DNA of 37,358 nucleotides from an uncultured Eubacteriales bacterium (GTDB lineage: Bacteria > Bacillota > Clostridia > Christensenellales > Aristaeellaceae). Both the position numbers and the translations under genes were made by a program. The notes beneath the pieces are model-generated. The model did not search any database. It had not been told where the DNA came from and was given only the letters and a program-made list of their open reading frames with translations. Shown here one piece after another: positions 15,584 through 23,380 of the stretch (position 1 is its first letter; every line of letters starts with the position of its first letter). The stretch spans positions 1 to 37,358 of the forward strand of contig CADASK010000013.1 in the NCBI GenBank assembly GCA_902790495.1, read 5' to 3'.

Positions 15584-17080
15584 ATGCAGCTCCAGTTTGA
15601 ATATGGCAACGGCTTCATGACCGCCAACCTGCCCGACACCACCGACGTGTTCATCCCCGGCGAAACCGTGCCCGACCCGCCTTGCCTGCCCCAGGACTGG
15701 GACAGCCTCTACCAGGCCACCCTCGAATCCATCCGCCATCCCATCGGCATGGAGCCCCTGGCCGAGCACGTGCGCGGCAAGAAGACCGTGGTGTTCGTCA
15801 TCCCCGACATCGTCAAGGGCGGCTGCCAGCCCACCAGCCACCGCAAGGTCGCCATCCGCGCCTGCCTGGACGAGCTGTACGCCGCCGGTATCAAGAAGGA
15901 GAACATCCTCCTGCTCTTCTCCAACGGCCTGCACCCCCGCACGCCCATGAACGAGGCGAAGCAGATTCTCGGCGAGGAGCTGTTCAACGAGTTCTGGTAT
16001 TCCGGCCAGATCACCAGCCACGACAGCGAGGACTATGACCACCTGGTGGATCTGGGCTTCACCGCCCAGGGCGACCACGTGATCATGAACAAGTACGTCT
16101 ACGACGCGGACGTGGCCATCCTCATCGGCCACACCCAGGGCAACCCCTACGGCGGCTACTCCGGCGGCTACAAGCACTGCGCCACCGGCATCAGCCACTG
16201 GCGCAGCATCTCTGCCCACCACGTGCCCCAGGTCATGCACCGCCCGGACTTCGTGCCGGTGTCCACCTCCAGCCTCATGCGCGACAAGTTCGACCAGCAG
16301 GGCATGCACATGGAGGAGAAGATGGGCAAGAAGTTCTTCTGCTGCGACGCCGTGCTGGACACCAAGTCCCGCCAGATCGAGATCAACTCCGGCTACGCCA
16401 AGGAGATGCAGCCCGTCTCCTGGAGGACGGCCGACAAGCGCACCTACGTCCACTGGGCCGAGAAGAAGTACGACGTGGTGGTCTTCGGCATGCCCACCAA
16501 CTTCCACTACGGGGCCGGCATGGGCACCAACCCGATCCAGATGATGCAGGCCCTCTCCGCCCAGGTGATCCGCCACAAGCGCGTGCTCTCCGACCGGTGC
16601 GTGTTCATCGTGCCCTCCATCTGTGACGGCTGGTTCCACGACGAGCGCTGGCCCTACCTGCGCGAGCTCTACGAGATGTTCCAGCACGACTCCATGCAGA
16701 TCCTGCCGGACATGAACCGCTACGGCGAGTACTTCGCCACCAACGAGGAGTACATCCGCAAGTACCGCTTCGCCAACGCCTTCCACCCCTTCCACGGCTT
16801 CAGCATGATGAGCTGCGGCCACCTGGCGGAGATGCACACCAGCGCCATCTACATCGTCGGCGCGCGGGAGCCGGGCATCGCCCGCGGCATGGGCCTGAAA
16901 ACCCGCGCCACCGTGGAGGAGGCCCTGGAGGACGCCAAGCGCAAGTTTGTGGGCGAGAATCCCAACATCCTGGCCCTGCCCAAAACCTTCACCACCGCCG
17001 CGGTGCACCTGTGCATGAAGGATCCGGCGGAGAACAGCCACTTCCGGGATGACGCGCCCGCCCATCCCTGCGGCTGCTGA
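15584..17080 (+). CDS. LarA-family (nickel-pincer nucleotide) racemase/epimerase homologue
   Basis: 498 aa from the ATG at 15584 (AGGAGG 9 nt upstream). LarA landmarks: IPDIVKGGCQPT (73-84; usual DxTRPxP), SNGLHPRTP (113-121; His117 in the catalytic His108 position), SHDSED (145-150), and YSGGYKH (192-198), where Lys197 matches the Lys that binds the pincer cofactor; His213 fits the nickel ligand. The second catalytic His of lactate racemase (ten residues before the Lys) is Asn187 here. About 70 residues longer than lactate racemase. LarA homologues racemise or epimerise alpha-hydroxy acids, so a hydroxy-acid from this operon's pathway is the likely substrate. The cofactor genes larB/C/E are not in the window. 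Confidence 0.85.
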   Translation: MQLQFEYGNGFMTANLPDTTDVFIPGETVPDPPCLPQDWDSLYQATLESIRHPIGMEPLAEHVRGKKTVVFVIPDIVKGGCQPTSHRKVAIRACLDELYAAGIKKENILLLFSNGLHPRTPMNEAKQILGEELFNEFWYSGQITSHDSEDYDHLVDLGFTAQGDHVIMNKYVYDADVAILIGHTQGNPYGGYSGGYKHCATGISHWRSISAHHVPQVMHRPDFVPVSTSSLMRDKFDQQGMHMEEKMGKKFFCCDAVLDTKSRQIEINSGYAKEMQPVSWRTADKRTYVHWAEKKYDVVVFGMPTNFHYGAGMGTNPIQMMQALSAQVIRHKRVLSDRCVFIVPSICDGWFHDERWPYLRELYEMFQHDSMQILPDMNRYGEYFATNEEYIRKYRFANAFHPFHGFSMMSCGHLAEMHTSAIYIVGAREPGIARGMGLKTRATVEEALEDAKRKFVGENPNILALPKTFTTAAVHLCMKDPAENSHFRDDAPAHPCGC

Positions 17081-17100
17081 AGGACGAAAAGGAGTGTTTC

Positions 17101-17667
17101 ATGGAGCAATCCAAGGGAAAGCGGCTGCTGAAGCTGTTTCTCAGCATGCTGTACATCAGCGCCTTCACCTTTGGCGGCGGTTTCGTGATTGTCACCTTCA
17201 TGAAGCGCAAGTTTGTGGACGAGCTGCACTGGCTCGACGAGCGTGAGATGCTGGACATGACGGCCCTGGCCCAGTCCAGCCCCGGGGCCATCGCGGTCAA
17301 CGCGGCCATCCTGGTGGGCTGGAAGGTCGGGGGCTTTGCGGGCATGGTGTGCGCCGTGCTGGGCACCATCATCCCGCCCATGGTCATCCTCTCGGTCATC
17401 TCCCTCTTCTACCAGCTCTTTGCCACGAACCGCTATGTGGCCCTGGTGCTGCGCGGCATGTCCTGCGGCGTGGCCGCCGTGATCCTGGACGTGTCCGTGA
17501 GCCTGGGCAAGAACGTGCTGAAGACGAAGCAGTGGGTCCACTGGGCCGTGATGGCGGCGGCCTTCGTCGCCACCTTCTTCTTCCGGGTCAACGTGGTCTA
17601 CATCATCCTCTGCGCCGCCGCCGTGGGCGTCGTGCTGGCGCTCCAGGGCCGGAAGGGAGGCGCGTGA
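17101..17667 (+). CDS. chrA: Chromate (CHR) family transporter, half-size subunit 1
   Basis: 188 aa, one ChrA domain instead of the two fused in long ChrA. FGGGFVIVTFMKRKFVDELHWLDEREMLDMTALAQSSPGAIAVNAAILVG is the family signature, followed by about five membrane segments. Short-chain CHR proteins work as a pair of opposite topology, and the partner is the next gene, 1 nt downstream. The family moves oxyanions, chromate being only the tested substrate. Lying inside a carbohydrate operon, between LarA- and PFK-like genes, a role in export or uptake of an anionic intermediate is more likely than chromate resistance (inference). Confidence 0.9.
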   Translation: MEQSKGKRLLKLFLSMLYISAFTFGGGFVIVTFMKRKFVDELHWLDEREMLDMTALAQSSPGAIAVNAAILVGWKVGGFAGMVCAVLGTIIPPMVILSVISLFYQLFATNRYVALVLRGMSCGVAAVILDVSVSLGKNVLKTKQWVHWAVMAAAFVATFFFRVNVVYIILCAAAVGVVLALQGRKGGA

Positions 17668-17668
17668 G

Positions 17669-18232
17669 ATGCTGCTGCAGCTCTTCCTCAGCTTTCTGCA
17701 GATCGGCCTGTTCTCCATCGGCGGCGGCTACGCGGCCATCCCGCTGATCCAGAGCCAGACCGTCGACGTGCACGGATGGCTCACCGCCTCGCAGTTCATG
17801 GATCTGGCCACCATCGCTGAGATGACGCCCGGCCCCATCGCGGTCAACGGCGCCACCTTCGTGGGCCTCAAGATCGCGGGACTGCCGGGCGCGGTGACCG
17901 CCACCTTCGGGTGCATCCTGCCTTCCCTGATCATCGTGTCCCTGCTGGCCTATATCTACCGCAGGTACAGCGCCCTGCCCATGCTGCAGAGCGTGCTGGC
18001 CTCCCTGCGACCCGCCGTGGTGGCCCTCATCGCCGCCGCCGGCCTCAACATGCTGCTGCAGGTGGCCTTCGGCGAACGGCAGCTGATTGCCCTGGAGAAC
18101 GCCCAGTGGGCGGGCATCGCCCTCTTCGCCGCCGCCTTCCTGGCCCTGCGCAAGTGGAAGGCCAACCCGATCCTCACCATGGTGCTCTGCGGCGCGGGCG
18201 GGCTGGCGCTGGGTCTGCTGGGCCTTTTCTGA
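17669..18232 (+). CDS. chrA: Chromate (CHR) family transporter, half-size subunit 2
   Basis: 187 aa with the second ChrA domain: SIGGGYAAIPLIQSQTVDVHGWLTASQFMDLATIAEMTPGPIAVNGATFVG, then hydrophobic segments to the C-terminus. The ATG at 17669 follows the partner's stop by one base, with GGAAGGGAGG upstream in the partner's last codons, so equal translation of both subunits is expected. Presumed obligate partner of the preceding protein. Confidence 0.9.
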   Translation: MLLQLFLSFLQIGLFSIGGGYAAIPLIQSQTVDVHGWLTASQFMDLATIAEMTPGPIAVNGATFVGLKIAGLPGAVTATFGCILPSLIIVSLLAYIYRRYSALPMLQSVLASLRPAVVALIAAAGLNMLLQVAFGERQLIALENAQWAGIALFAAAFLALRKWKANPILTMVLCGAGGLALGLLGLF

Positions 18233-18248
18233 ACAGGAGGTTTTCCCT

Positions 18249-19427
18249 ATGGACAAGAATCTGGTTATCATCCATGGCGGCGGCCCCACCGCGGTCATCA
18301 ACGCCTCCCTGTGCGGCGCGATCCGTGAGGCCCAGGCCAGCCCGGACGTGGACAGGATCTATGTGGCCATCGGCGGCACCGGCGGCCTGCTGAAGGAGCG
18401 CCTGCGGGACGTCACCGACCTGCCGGAGGAGACGCTGCAGGCCCTGCTGCACAGCCCGGCCTCCGCCATCGGCACCTCCCGGGACGCCCTTGAGGCGCCG
18501 GAATACGAGGCCATGGTGCCCATCCTGCGCAAGCATGGCATCCGCTATGTGCTCATGAACGGCGGCAACGGCACCATGGACACCTGCGGCAAGCTGCAGC
18601 AGCGCTGCGCCGGCACGGACATCCGCGTGATCGGCATCCCGAAGACCATGGACAACGACCTGGCCATCACCGACCACGCGCCCGGCTTCGGCAGCGCGGC
18701 GCGCTTCATGGCCGGCAGCGTGGCCGAGGTCTGCTGCGATGTGGAAAGCCTGCCCATCCATGTGACGGTGATCGAGGCCCTGGGGCGCAACGCCGGCTGG
18801 GTCACCGCCGCCTCCGCCCTGGCCTGCGACAGCTACGGCGAAGGCCCCGACCTTATCTATCTGCCGGAGCGCGACTTCAGCGAGGAGGCCTTCCTGCGGG
18901 ATGTGAAGCGCCTCATCGACACGAAGGGCCACGGCGTGGTGGTGGCCTCCGAGGGCCTGCACGGCCCTGGCGGCAAGCCCATCGTGCCCCCGATCTTCAC
19001 CGTGGGCCGGGCCACCTACTTCGGCGACGTGTCCGCCCACCTGGCCGGCCTGATCATCCGGGAGCTGCACTACAAGGCCCGCTCCGAGAAGCCCGGCCTG
19101 CTGGGCCGCGCCTCCATCGCCTGGCAGAGCGCCGTGGACCGGGACGAGGCTGAGGCCTGCGGGCACGCGGCGGTGCGGGCTGCCGTCAGCGGCGAGACCG
19201 CGAAGATGGTCGCCATCCGCCGGGTCTCGGAAAGCCCCTATGCCAGCGAAACCTTCCTGACCGATATCCGCGACGTGATGATGACCGAACGCAAGCTGCC
19301 CGACGCCTTCATCAACGCCGAGGGCAACGGCGTGACCGAGGCCTTCAAGGCCTGGTGCCGCCCCCTGCTGGGCGGCCCGCTGCCGAAGCTGACCGATCTG
19401 AGAAAAGGAGAGTGGACGCAATGCTGA
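18249..19427 (+). CDS. Phosphofructokinase-family sugar kinase (PPi-PFK-like group) with altered motifs
   Basis: 392 aa from the ATG at 18249 (AGGAGG 8 nt upstream). N-terminal GGGPTAVINASL and PKTMDNDL (131-138; the Lys after Pro is characteristic of the PPi-using group), then TDHAPGFGSAARF and VIEALGRNAGW. The phosphoryl-donor loop reads GGNGT (105-109): the residue that is Asp in PPi-type enzymes is Gly, as in ATP-type, so donor choice is uncertain. The segment where related enzymes carry ...LQRCAAH..., which helps bind the sugar 6-phosphate, reads LLGRASIAWQSA (284-295). Expected to phosphorylate a ketohexose or its phosphate at C1; the substrate may not be fructose 6-phosphate. Confidence 0.85.
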   Translation: MDKNLVIIHGGGPTAVINASLCGAIREAQASPDVDRIYVAIGGTGGLLKERLRDVTDLPEETLQALLHSPASAIGTSRDALEAPEYEAMVPILRKHGIRYVLMNGGNGTMDTCGKLQQRCAGTDIRVIGIPKTMDNDLAITDHAPGFGSAARFMAGSVAEVCCDVESLPIHVTVIEALGRNAGWVTAASALACDSYGEGPDLIYLPERDFSEEAFLRDVKRLIDTKGHGVVVASEGLHGPGGKPIVPPIFTVGRATYFGDVSAHLAGLIIRELHYKARSEKPGLLGRASIAWQSAVDRDEAEACGHAAVRAAVSGETAKMVAIRRVSESPYASETFLTDIRDVMMTERKLPDAFINAEGNGVTEAFKAWCRPLLGGPLPKLTDLRKGEWTQC

Positions 19428-20677
19428 ACATGACCCTGCGCGACACCGCGAACCGCGTGGATGAAAACGCCCTCCGGCAGGCCATGCGGGAGGCGGAGCC
19501 CATCCTGGCGCGGGCCCAGGCCGGCGAGGCGAAGTACGCCGACAGCCAGGGCTGGCTGAGCCTGGAGCAGTGGGCCTCCGACGCCTGGCTGGATCAGATC
19601 GAGGCCATCGCCGACCGGGTGAAGAAGACCTGCGACGCCTTTGTGGTCATCGGCGTGGGCGGCAGCAACAACGCGGCCCGCAGCGTGATCGAGGCCCTGG
19701 CCGAGGGCGGCGTGGAGATCGTCTACGCCGGCAACACTCTCTCGCCCCACGCCCTGAATAAGATGCTGCGCTCCCTGGAGGGCAAGGACTACGCCATCGA
19801 CTGCATCGCCAAGAACTTTGAGACCCTGGAGCCCGGCTCCTCCTTCCGCATCCTGCGGGAGGCCATGGCGAAAAAGTACAGCCCGGAGGAGGCCGCCCGG
19901 CGCACCATCTGCACCGGCACCTACGGCTCCTCCCTGGAGAAGCTGTGCGAGGCCGAGGGCTACACCTTCGTCCCCTTTCCCACCGATGTGGGCGGACGCT
20001 ACAGCGCCTTCAGCTATGTGGGCCTGCTGCCCATGGCGGTGGCGGGCATCGACGTGCGCGCCCTGGTGCGCGGCGGCCGGGACATGGAGCGCCGGCTGCA
20101 CGAGGAGGGCGCGAAGACCAACCTCGCCCTGCGCTACGCCGCCCTGCGGAACCTCTACCACCGTCAGGGCTATGCCCTGGAGATGCTGGCCTCCTTCGAG
20201 CCCCAGTTCCGCTGGTTCTACAAGTGGTGGGTGCAGCTCTTCGCCGAGAGCGAGGGCAAGGACGGCAAGGGCATCTTCCCCGTGGCAGCGGAATACTCCG
20301 AGGAGCTGCACGCCGTGGGCCAGTACCTGCAGGACGGCGCGCCGCTGATGTTCGAGACCTTCCTGGACGTGAAGGAGCCGACGGATCACCTGGTTATCCG
20401 CAGCGACGGCAAGAAGGATTTCTTCGACTACCTGAACGGCAAGGATTTCTGGGACATCAACCGCGCGGCCTTCGACGCCACCGTCACCGCCCACAGCGCC
20501 AAGATGCCCTGCGTGATCTTCGAGGTCGGCGCCCTGGACGCCTACCACTTCGGTCAGCTGTTCTACTTCTTCCAGTTCGCCTGCTACCTCTCCGGGGAGA
20601 TTTTGGGGATCAATCCCTTCGATCAGCCCGGCGTGGAGGCCTACAAGGGCTGGATGTTCAAGGCCCTTGGAAAATAA
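19421..20677 (+). CDS. Phosphoglucose isomerase homologue with rewritten phosphate-binding loop
   Basis: 418 aa; its ATG overlaps the kinase stop by 7 nt, with AAAAGGAG upstream. Catalytic elements are intact: GGRYS (191-195), Glu276 in FAESEGKDGKGIFP, His297 (EELHAVGQY) and Lys409 in FDQPGVEAYK. But the loop binding the sugar phosphate, SKSGTTTEP in ordinary PGI, reads AKNFETLEP (130-138), and the GGSYLG turn is GGSNNAA (80-86). Ring-opening and isomerisation chemistry should work, but not with the usual grip on a 6-phosphate. Somewhat shorter than typical PGI (about 450). Likely an aldose-ketose isomerase for a hexose carrying something else at C6, or for a free sugar. Confidence 0.87.
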   Translation: MLNMTLRDTANRVDENALRQAMREAEPILARAQAGEAKYADSQGWLSLEQWASDAWLDQIEAIADRVKKTCDAFVVIGVGGSNNAARSVIEALAEGGVEIVYAGNTLSPHALNKMLRSLEGKDYAIDCIAKNFETLEPGSSFRILREAMAKKYSPEEAARRTICTGTYGSSLEKLCEAEGYTFVPFPTDVGGRYSAFSYVGLLPMAVAGIDVRALVRGGRDMERRLHEEGAKTNLALRYAALRNLYHRQGYALEMLASFEPQFRWFYKWWVQLFAESEGKDGKGIFPVAAEYSEELHAVGQYLQDGAPLMFETFLDVKEPTDHLVIRSDGKKDFFDYLNGKDFWDINRAAFDATVTAHSAKMPCVIFEVGALDAYHFGQLFYFFQFACYLSGEILGINPFDQPGVEAYKGWMFKALGK

Positions 20678-21002
20678 ACCGCAACGCAAAAACCGCTGGA
20701 GGATCTACCTGGGCACCAACGACAAGGATACCCACCAGCCCTACGGCACCCCCGAGGCCTGCATGGCGAAGGTCGACGAGGTGCTTACGAAGCACTTTGA
20801 GGGCTTCACCCTACAGGAGGCCGTCGGTGGCTGGACGAACGAGGACGGCACGGTGGATCACGAGTACACCATCGTGATCCAGCTGAGCGACACCAACTCC
20901 GAGAAGGTGCACACCGCGGCCAACGAGCTGATTCAGGTGTTCAACCAGAACACCGTGCTGATTCAGGAGAACGAGACCCGCACGGAGTTCCTCAGCAGGT
21001 AA
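20667..21002 (+). CDS. Small DUF3574-like protein, last gene of the operon
   Basis: 111 aa, soluble, no signal peptide. The frame opens with TTG at 20667 inside the last codons of the isomerase gene (11-nt overlap); no ATG is available, so translational coupling is assumed. The pattern RWRIYLGTND...FEGFTLQEAVGGWTNEDGTVDHEYTIVIQL...FNQNTVLIQ resembles DUF3574 (F-x-GFT-x-x-x-A-x-G-x-W...E...V), a small ferredoxin-like-fold family of unknown role. Family match is from memory of the pattern. It ends 11 nt before the operon terminator. Confidence 0.65.
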   Translation: MENKPQRKNRWRIYLGTNDKDTHQPYGTPEACMAKVDEVLTKHFEGFTLQEAVGGWTNEDGTVDHEYTIVIQLSDTNSEKVHTAANELIQVFNQNTVLIQENETRTEFLSR

Positions 21003-21013
21003 TCGGAAGAACA

Positions 21014-21055
21014 GGAAAAGAGCTTTCCGCGACATTTTGCGGAAAGCTCTTTTCC
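21014..21055. terminator. Strong terminator of the rightward operon, probably bidirectional
   Basis: Perfect 17-bp stem (21014-21030 with 21039-21055), loop GACATTTT, A-rich left and T-rich right flanks. Also suited to stop transcription coming from the GH120 gene on the other strand. Confidence 0.9.
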
Positions 21056-21089
21056 TATTGCATGATACATATGCCTAAAGCTTTTTAAT

Positions 21090-21220
21090 GGCAGCAAGGG
21101 TTCCGCGCCTGCGGGCGCGGGCAAAGGGCTTTGCGGTCCTGTCGCTGCCGCTTTCGCCTCACTGAAAACTCCACACTGTGGAGTTTTCCGGGCGTTCGGC
21201 GCCCATTTGCAAACCTTCGC
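21090..21220 (+). repeat. Dispersed two-hairpin repeat, copy E, with 62-nt insert in hairpin 2
   Basis: Starts GGCAGCAAGGG. Hairpin 1 canonical; hairpin 2 arms GCAAAGGGC and GCCCATTTGC (one bulged A). The loop TTTGCGGTC is followed by an insert at 21139-21200 that itself folds on AAAACTCCACA/TGTGGAGTTTT. Lies between convergent genes. Confidence 0.8.
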
Positions 21221-21260
21221 CCCGCACTGTTATTGTATGATATTCATCATAGAATGACCC

Positions 21261-23249
21261 TTACCAGAGCGCCTTCATCGCCGCGTCGCCGTCCACGAAG
21301 GGGCCGGGCAGGGCGCTGAGGCCGCGGTGGTTGCCGAAGTAGTCGCGGTCGAGGGTGATGTCCGAGCCGTCCGGATTCTCGAAGCGCTCCTCCGGCTCGA
21401 AGGCGCAGCCCAGGATGTCGCTGGTGATGATCCCGTCGCGGAAATCGCCCAGCAGGTCATAGACATTCGTCTGGAGGCGGCACGCGCCGTTCTCCTCCAC
21501 CAGGGCCACCTCGGGCTTGGCGTCGCTGATCAGGTGCCGCTTCTCGTGCTTGCACACGTCCGCGCCGCCGAAGTAGGCGTTGCCCTCCACCCACACCGGC
21601 AGGTGGCCGAAGTGGTAGGTGCCCAGCTCGTGCATGTTCGGCTCCTCGCCCAGCTTGAAGTTGGCGATCCACTCCTCGTAGGTCGGGAAGATGTCGAAGC
21701 AGGCCGTGCCCACCACCTCGTAGTCCGCGTTCTGGGGCGTGCGGGCCGGGTCGGTGATGGGATAGTGCTGCACGAAGATGTTGTTGTAGATCCGGTCGTC
21801 GCCGTGCAGGATGGTCATGAAGCCCGCCACCTCGGTGCGGTGCCGGATGTGGTAGGGCGTGTAGCGCGGCTCGCGCTGGCCGTTGACGATGCTGTCCACG
21901 CCGCTGTTGATCAGGCCGAAGTTGCCCAGCATCAGGTTGTGCACCACAGCGATGCCCTCGCTGGGGATCACCACGCCGGTCTTGGAGAGCATCACGTTGT
22001 TGTCGATCAGGGTCGGGCCGTGGCCCACCTCGATGAACACGTCGTTGGAGAACATCGCGCCCTGCGCCTTCTCCACGCCGTCCGGCCGGTGGTTGTCGTG
22101 CAGCAGGTTCTGGGTGATGCGCGCGCCCTGGGCCTCCCAGTCCAGCCACACGCCCATGATGCAGTTGTGGATGTGGTTGCGGCGGATGGTCACGTCGATG
22201 GCGGCGTGCAGCTTGATGCCGGCCGTCTCCGCGCCGCCCAGCTGCTGGGTGTTGCAGATGTGGTGGATGTGGCAGTCCTCGATCGTGGAAAACACCGCGC
22301 CCATGCGGCCCACGATGCCGGTCTGCTCGCAGTGGTGCACGTTGCAGCGGCGGATGATGTGGCCGCCCACCTTCTCCTTGAGCCAGCCGTGATACTGGCC
22401 GCGGCACACCGCGTCGCGCTCCATCTGGGTCGGGCTCTTGACATGCTTGGTGTAGAAATACATGTCGTTTTCGGGGTCGCGGTACTTGCCCAGGGAGATG
22501 CCGCAGCAGCGGCTGTTGCTGATCTCGCAGTCCTCGATGATCCAGCCGCGGGACCAGTGCGGGCCGATCATGCCGTCCTGGTAGGCGGCGGGCGGCGCCC
22601 AGGTGGTGGCGGCCTTCTGGATGTCGAAGCCGCTGACCGTGATGTAGCCCACGCCCGTCTTGTCCGGCATGAAGCAGTTGCGCCGCACGTTGATCTCAAC
22701 CTTCTCCTGGTTGGGATCGTTGCCCTGGAAGTTCGCGTAGAGCACGGTGGTGTTGCCGTCCTGCTCGGTGTACCACTGGTAGCGGGATTCCTCCGGCTGC
22801 CAGGAGGTGGGGCTCACCTCGCCCTTCAGGCACTCCTCCAGGGTCACGGTCTCGTACATCATCCGGTCGTTGAGGTAGACCATGCCGGTGTGGCGCAGGG
22901 TGGGCGCAAAGTACCAGTCGCCGCAGACCATGGTGGTGTAGGGGTTGTAGCTGCCGAACACGCCGTTGTCCACGCGGTTCGTCCACACATTGCCCTCGTA
23001 GTGCGTCCAGCCCGTCAGCTCCTCCGCACCGGTGATCACCGCGCCCAGGGGCTTCTCACTGCGGTAGACGATGCGCTTGTCCTCGGTGCCCGCGTGGATC
23101 GGGTTGACGTACTCCCGGTACACGCCCGGGGCCACGACGATCTCATCCCCCGCGACAGCAATCTTCGCCGCGTCGTTGATATAGCGGAAGGGCGTCTCCT
23201 TGCTGCCGTTGCCGTCCCGCGCGGCAGCTGCGTCGACATAATAGATCAT
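21261..23249 (-). CDS. GH120 family beta-xylosidase (right-handed beta-helix)
   Basis: 662 aa from the ATG at 23249 (CAGGAGG upstream). No signal peptide, so acts on imported xylo-oligosaccharides. The start YYVDAAAARDGNGSKETPF, the parallel beta-helix repeats, and segments such as NVWTNRVDNGVFG, TWAPPAAYQDGMIGP and GIKLHAAIDV match the GH120 enzyme of Thermoanaerobacterium as I remember it. Catalytic residues fit: Asp370 (WLDWEAQG) and Glu407 (FIEVGHG). Between them is an extra stretch (RPDGVEKAQGAMFSN) that makes the spacing 37 instead of the 23 I recall, so the active-site loop is longer. Single-gene unit with its own extended -10 promoter. Confidence 0.9.
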   Translation of the reverse strand: MIYYVDAAAARDGNGSKETPFRYINDAAKIAVAGDEIVVAPGVYREYVNPIHAGTEDKRIVYRSEKPLGAVITGAEELTGWTHYEGNVWTNRVDNGVFGSYNPYTTMVCGDWYFAPTLRHTGMVYLNDRMMYETVTLEECLKGEVSPTSWQPEESRYQWYTEQDGNTTVLYANFQGNDPNQEKVEINVRRNCFMPDKTGVGYITVSGFDIQKAATTWAPPAAYQDGMIGPHWSRGWIIEDCEISNSRCCGISLGKYRDPENDMYFYTKHVKSPTQMERDAVCRGQYHGWLKEKVGGHIIRRCNVHHCEQTGIVGRMGAVFSTIEDCHIHHICNTQQLGGAETAGIKLHAAIDVTIRRNHIHNCIMGVWLDWEAQGARITQNLLHDNHRPDGVEKAQGAMFSNDVFIEVGHGPTLIDNNVMLSKTGVVIPSEGIAVVHNLMLGNFGLINSGVDSIVNGQREPRYTPYHIRHRTEVAGFMTILHGDDRIYNNIFVQHYPITDPARTPQNADYEVVGTACFDIFPTYEEWIANFKLGEEPNMHELGTYHFGHLPVWVEGNAYFGGADVCKHEKRHLISDAKPEVALVEENGACRLQTNVYDLLGDFRDGIITSDILGCAFEPEERFENPDGSDITLDRDYFGNHRGLSALPGPFVDGDAAMKALW

Positions 23250-23303
23250 GGGAAAAACCTCCTGTTCTGCGTCCATGCCGAGGGCATGACAGTTCCTGCC
23301 TGC

Positions 23304-23309
23304 AGTATA
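23304..23309 (-). promoter_or_regulatory. Extended -10 of the GH120 promoter
   Basis: Minus strand reads TGC-TATACT about 55 nt upstream of the start codon; no good -35 at 17 nt. A small CATGCC-GAG-GGCATG hairpin (23274-23288) lies in the leader. Confidence 0.6.
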
Positions 23310-23380
23310 GCACACCGCGACCGGAAAGAAAAGGCGCGCCGCCAATTCGCCGCGGCAAAACGCCGTTTTTGATCGGCGCC

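Noticed and set aside
17101-18232. Chromate resistance locus
   Set aside because: No ChrB or other metal-resistance gene is nearby and the pair is embedded in a sugar operon, so resistance is not the likely purpose.
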